Assembly (NCBI GenBank): GCA_040757115.1
Contig: JBFLYA010000160.1
Location: forward strand, 1 to 8,544
From: a bacterium
GTDB taxonomy: Bacteria; UBA9089; CG2-30-40-21; SBAY01
Reading direction: 5' to 3'
DNA length: 8,544 nucleotides
Part shown: positions 5,801 to 8,544 of the stretch, one piece after another
How the letters are laid out: each line of letters opens with the position of its first letter
Numbering within the stretch: position 1 is the stretch's first letter
Made by a program: the position numbers and the translations under genes
The notes under the pieces: generated by a model
Databases searched by the model: none
What the model saw: only the letters and a program-made list of their open reading frames with translations
What the model was told of the DNA's origin: nothing

Positions 5801-8544
5801 CAATATATCTATTCCAGAAACTTTAACCTCTGGGTATCATTATGGGACTATAAACCTTCATCTTAGCACTTCTACTAAATCTACCCAATTTAAGTTTTAT
5901 ATTCCTCCTGCAGAATTAAAGATAGAGTTAGAGAAAAAAGATTACATAATTGGAGATATGGTAAATGTTACTATTAGTAATATAGGGGGTGTAGATGAAA
6001 GCTGTGATTATAAGATAAAATTGGCTGATAGTATGGGAGTTAAAATTTATGAAGAGAATAATAGAATTGATAAAATAGAATCGGGAAAAAATCAAATTAT
6101 TTCTTTCCTTATTTCTGACCAGGCAGTGACGGATAATTATGTTATAAGTATGGAATATTATGGAGAGGAAAGAGGGACTAAAACGGTTTTTTTACCTCTT
6201 AAGATAACTGGTGTGATTAGCAATGTAGATATCTCTCCTGATAAAACTTTATATTCCTTTGGAGAGCCTATCTCTATTCAAGCAGATATATTCAATCAAG
6301 GCTACCCTATAAATAATGGAAAACTTAATCTTAAAATATACAGGAATTTAAAAGAATTTAGTAAAATAGAGGGGATTTCACCTTCATCTATTGGTGTAGA
6401 TGATGATAATGTCTGGTTTACTATCAGCGAGAGTTTGATTAGATATAATAAGGTTACGGGCACAACTACTTTATATGATATAGCGGATGAGGTACCAAGT
6501 CTTTGTGTAGATGAAAATTATGTATGGTTTCTTGATCATGATACAGGATTAATAGAAAGGTTCAATAAAGAAAGCGGTCAAGTAGAAGATTTAGAGAAGA
6601 AAAATAAAGTAAAAGTAGGAAATGAAAAGTACTATTTTTATAAAGATATAACCCATGATAATCAAAATATATGGTTTACTTCCTTTTGTCTCAAATATTG
6701 TCCTCCAGAGCCATTAGAAGAAGAGCCATTATTTGTATTTGAAGTATTCTTATATCAATATAATAAATCTGGAGGTCAAAAGAGTATTATCTGGAATTAT
6801 TCAGTAGAGTCCACAGAAGAACCTGACATAATTAATTATCTCCCTCTTTGTGTAGATGACAGATATGTCTATTTTGGAGTAGAAAAGGTATATCCTGATG
6901 GAAATAAAGTACTTAGATATGATAAGACCAATGGAACTGTGATTATTCTATTAATCAGGAACGAAGAAATTACCTCACTTGCAGTGGATGATAACCATCT
7001 ATGGATTGGCACAAATGACAAATTAATATCTTGTAATAAAGATGGAGGTGCAGTTGAGGAATATTTTCAGGGAATGAAGATAACTTCACTTTGTAGAGAT
7101 AATAACTGGATATGGATTGCTACTAATGGAAATGGTTTGATAGAATATGATGAAAGAACAGAAAAGTTCCAGATATATACTACAGAAAATAGTGATATGT
7201 TAAGTAACAATATCACAACCTTATCGGCTAAAGATAGGGATGTATGGATGATTACAGATAAAGGTGTAGGCGAATATAGGGCAAAATTGGTAGAAGAAAG
7301 TATAAGTAATAACCTCGATATAGCGTCAAATGAGAAGAAATCAATGGTTATAGACATAGGCACACCTACAATCTGTGGTAAATACTATATAGATGCCAAA
7401 TTACTATCATCTTCAGGACAATTTATCGCCTTTGATTCAGAGAGTTTTTATGTTACTAAAGCTACAGTTACCTTAACATTTAACCTTGATAAGCCCGTGT
7501 ATAAACCGGATGAATTAATAACCATTACCGGAAAGGTTTATAACAAAGATTTAGTTTTGCCAGCATACAATCTTAATCTATACATAAACGCAGATGATAA
7601 AACGATATTAAGTGAAACAATTAATATAGGGACTAATTCACTCTACGAATTTATTGCTACTACTACAGCGACTAAGTCATTTACCATAGTTGCAGAGGTT
7701 GATGAGATAAGATTAGAAGAATATGTAGTCATTATAGAGGAGCCTTTAAAAATAGATATTACCGAAATAGGTAGTCCAAATAGAGGGACAAATACCTTTA
7801 CTATAAAATTAAATAACACCGGAGATGCAGAAACGGTAATAAATGGAAGATGGAAGATAGGAGATGAGGAGTGGCAGGAATTAGGGACAGTCACAATACT
7901 ACCAGGGGGAATAAAAGAAATTGCACTAAATTATCAATTCCCGCCAGATAATTATCAATCAGGTTATGCTACGCTTACCCTTGTTTTATCAGGGGATATA
8001 ACGGGAACATATACAGGACAGATAGAGTTTGGTGAAAAAGTTGATGTGAAGGTTGAACCAGAGATAGTCTATCCTTTGGGTTATGTAGAAGTACCATTTA
8101 CTATTACCAATCAAGGAAAACAGGATTCAGAATTTGAACTAACATTCTTATTGAATAAACAAGAGCAAAAGCAGAATATTAAAGTCTGTGCTTCTCCCAG
8201 ACCTAAAGTGCCTTCCTGGTTATTAAGTGAACCAAAGATAGTTATCAAGTCTAACCCTGTAAAGAATCCACACCCTGTAAAGAGTCCAGCAAAAGCACCA
8301 CAACCTGATTATTTGGAAGACATAATTAGAATAAATAGTGAATTCTATATCCCAAATGGCGGAACAATTACGGGTAGTCTTATCTATGAATTAACCGAAG
8401 GTGATTATTCCTTAAGTTATGAGTATTTTCGTGGTACTGGAAGTGCTAAGTTCAAGGTAGCAAAAGAAAACATTGCTAAGATTAAGGGGTTAACCGTAGA
8501 TAGTCCCCAGTTTAGAGTAAGGGTAGAAAATCCTGGCTCAAATG
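2865..8544 (+). CDS. Giant exported protein: permuted NlpC/P60-like, GATase1-like, Ig-like and propeller (3' end beyond window)
   Basis: The frame is open from ATG 2865 to the window end: 1,893 whole codons and no stop. GAGGTGAT (2851-2858) is a good binding site. Residues 1-21 are a type I signal peptide (cleavage likely after VYA), with no lipobox. P39-P47 is a nine-proline linker. About 55-250 looks papain-like: GHVGF (H82), a YVID strand, then YDCVGL (C186); His before Cys is the order in circularly permuted NlpC/P60 (YiiX/LRAT type) enzymes. About 279-470 resembles a class I glutamine-amidotransferase/ThuA Rossmann fold (AIIIPSGG, YVEDGGVLVCFA, YGKGYVIAS) without the GxCxG nucleophile motif, so it is probably not an amidotransferase. 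From about 480 on there are repeated Ig-like/macroglobulin-like beta domains, several opening with DK..Y (D714, D924, D1542; related at 1023 and 1126). About 1174-1475 is a seven-bladed propeller. Beta domains continue to the end. The location is surface or secreted; the substrate is unknown. Permuted NlpC/P60 relatives can act on lipid or amide bonds, so peptidoglycan cleavage should not be assumed. Confidence 0.8.
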   Translation, partial: MRKIRLLVVLLSLFVGFSVYADDGQGGGDEMEIEIPLAPPPPPPPPPIPSPTGNEKVYIVYRDTNGKMAKTPLEAVTGKTGHVGFLIVMPDGTSYVIDTIPDPDGNGPLRDGVRETDLNGFNDGQAQNLWFIDTELTSTEVVDIIKWLITPDKPDTPEIEGVWGKPYTNPPTHIGGQQKGPNQYDCVGLVEVALEMLAKKYPLNHPERERLNLTPDEVEKWWLLPYEQLMEALAKLKEVDITDIFGGEELPQPTDPGNDHPDDYIGVLGKPILKETEGPVANVAVLYHGFPKEASSIIGDSCWITPEFEIDQVTMYPAIIIPSGGFFGLETSQILKYKLRKYVEDGGVLVCFAQQQGYEFNCLPGTITAYGWTEDQSCWQNAAYIETDHPIFASQQDATLDVGIDGYFTQWPDDATILLRRTKNQMPAMLMYKYGKGYVIASTIYTDFSSAYNRASDEEIRLVNDLISYVEDINKEIPEYKAGDEINLPIKITYEEFYEFFQETPVRATQVEFTIRDSDKKTLSTSILPLATPLALGQSTQINFTTTCPDKLGIFWINYTLKDQAGNILKPETKGERFVVSKHLTGSTKIEGYSIWAIAEEQILVGATATYTVFVRNDTDEDFEGNIGIGVHEEKINGGRWWAYVGTITDVTIPNHSQASFTFTRKMYISASTYFGLFPKETTCNTYFLKGAIATCEKGVRVMKPVVDIQIITDKKIYDQGDKGTITLILQDKDNTYNLSYNPEVRLKITDPIGDEVFATNTTLSITSNGSVSTTIGFPLITAMGGVYLIKVDVYNNESKIGVWTSSFEIPEPEISTNIIIPEIFVPDSTNTTSFLLNNISAKSISGGSITIEFKDQDLNLIFGSQSNFATLSISGSTTVNFNIPIESIKFGTYKLVYIIYYEGKSLIGKKEISCSAITKVNLDKPEYRIRETLIGTLTLINSGRFKEDLEATITIDDLNFVPTNTFSLLPEQKWTLPLNISIPETLTSGYHYGTINLHLSTSTKSTQFKFYIPPAELKIELEKKDYIIGDMVNVTISNIGGVDESCDYKIKLADSMGVKIYEENNRIDKIESGKNQIISFLISDQAVTDNYVISMEYYGEERGTKTVFLPLKITGVISNVDISPDKTLYSFGEPISIQADIFNQGYPINNGKLNLKIYRNLKEFSKIEGISPSSIGVDDDNVWFTISESLIRYNKVTGTTTLYDIADEVPSLCVDENYVWFLDHDTGLIERFNKESGQVEDLEKKNKVKVGNEKYYFYKDITHDNQNIWFTSFCLKYCPPEPLEEEPLFVFEVFLYQYNKSGGQKSIIWNYSVESTEEPDIINYLPLCVDDRYVYFGVEKVYPDGNKVLRYDKTNGTVIILLIRNEEITSLAVDDNHLWIGTNDKLISCNKDGGAVEEYFQGMKITSLCRDNNWIWIATNGNGLIEYDERTEKFQIYTTENSDMLSNNITTLSAKDRDVWMITDKGVGEYRAKLVEESISNNLDIASNEKKSMVIDIGTPTICGKYYIDAKLLSSSGQFIAFDSESFYVTKATVTLTFNLDKPVYKPDELITITGKVYNKDLVLPAYNLNLYINADDKTILSETINIGTNSLYEFIATTTATKSFTIVAEVDEIRLEEYVVIIEEPLKIDITEIGSPNRGTNTFTIKLNNTGDAETVINGRWKIGDEEWQELGTVTILPGGIKEIALNYQFPPDNYQSGYATLTLVLSGDITGTYTGQIEFGEKVDVKVEPEIVYPLGYVEVPFTITNQGKQDSEFELTFLLNKQEQKQNIKVCASPRPKVPSWLLSEPKIVIKSNPVKNPHPVKSPAKAPQPDYLEDIIRINSEFYIPNGGTITGSLIYELTEGDYSLSYEYFRGTGSAKFKVAKENIAKIKGLTVDSPQFRVRVENPGSN
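8255..8290 (+). repeat. 18-bp tandem duplication in a Pro/Lys-rich linker
   Basis: CCCTGTAAAGAATCCACA (8255-8272) is followed directly by a near copy (8273-8290) starting CCCTGTAAAGAGTCCA. It encodes PVKNPH then PVKSPA within a proline- and lysine-rich stretch that looks like a disordered hinge between beta domains of the giant protein. Confidence 0.65.

Overview
This is an AT-rich bacterial window (by eye about one third G+C). Its purine-rich ribosome binding sites and a near-consensus sigma-70-type promoter argue for a bacterium. The type I signal peptide on a giant multidomain surface or secreted protein, and the repeat-filled intergenic gaps, fit an uncultured environmental lineage. I cannot name a taxon from the sequence.

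Layout, all genes on the + strand. Positions 1-378 hold no gene, only short repeats: a 10-bp-period tandem, a spaced GGGTCA/TGACCC pair, and a long imperfect inverted repeat just before the first gene. Positions 379-1140 encode a membrane-anchored HEAT-repeat protein (253 aa). Two bases later, 1143-1283 encodes a signal peptide plus the first residues of a secreted protein, cut short where a short-repeat segment begins; it looks like a gene remnant. Positions 1284-1521 hold a strong promoter (1315-1343), a long hairpin-forming inverted repeat (1376-1452) and a leader resembling the one before the first HEAT gene. Positions 1522-2844 encode a second, paralogous membrane-anchored HEAT-repeat protein (440 aa) carrying a run of ten G inside the coding sequence. 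Positions 2865-8544 encode a giant exported protein that is still open at the window end (more than 1,890 residues).

The giant protein contains, in order: a signal peptide, a proline-rich linker, a papain-like domain with the His-before-Cys order of circularly permuted NlpC/P60 enzymes, a class I glutamine-amidotransferase-like Rossmann domain, a string of Ig-like/macroglobulin-like beta domains, and a seven-bladed propeller that appears to be inserted inside one of those beta domains.

The pattern HEAT anchor followed by exported protein occurs twice. I read this as a duplicated two-gene cassette: the downstream copy is intact as far as visible, and the exported member of the upstream copy is truncated. 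A plausible but unproven reading is that the HEAT proteins are anchored in the cytoplasmic membrane, with their helical repeats outside the cytoplasm, and serve as a scaffold or partner for the exported giant protein.
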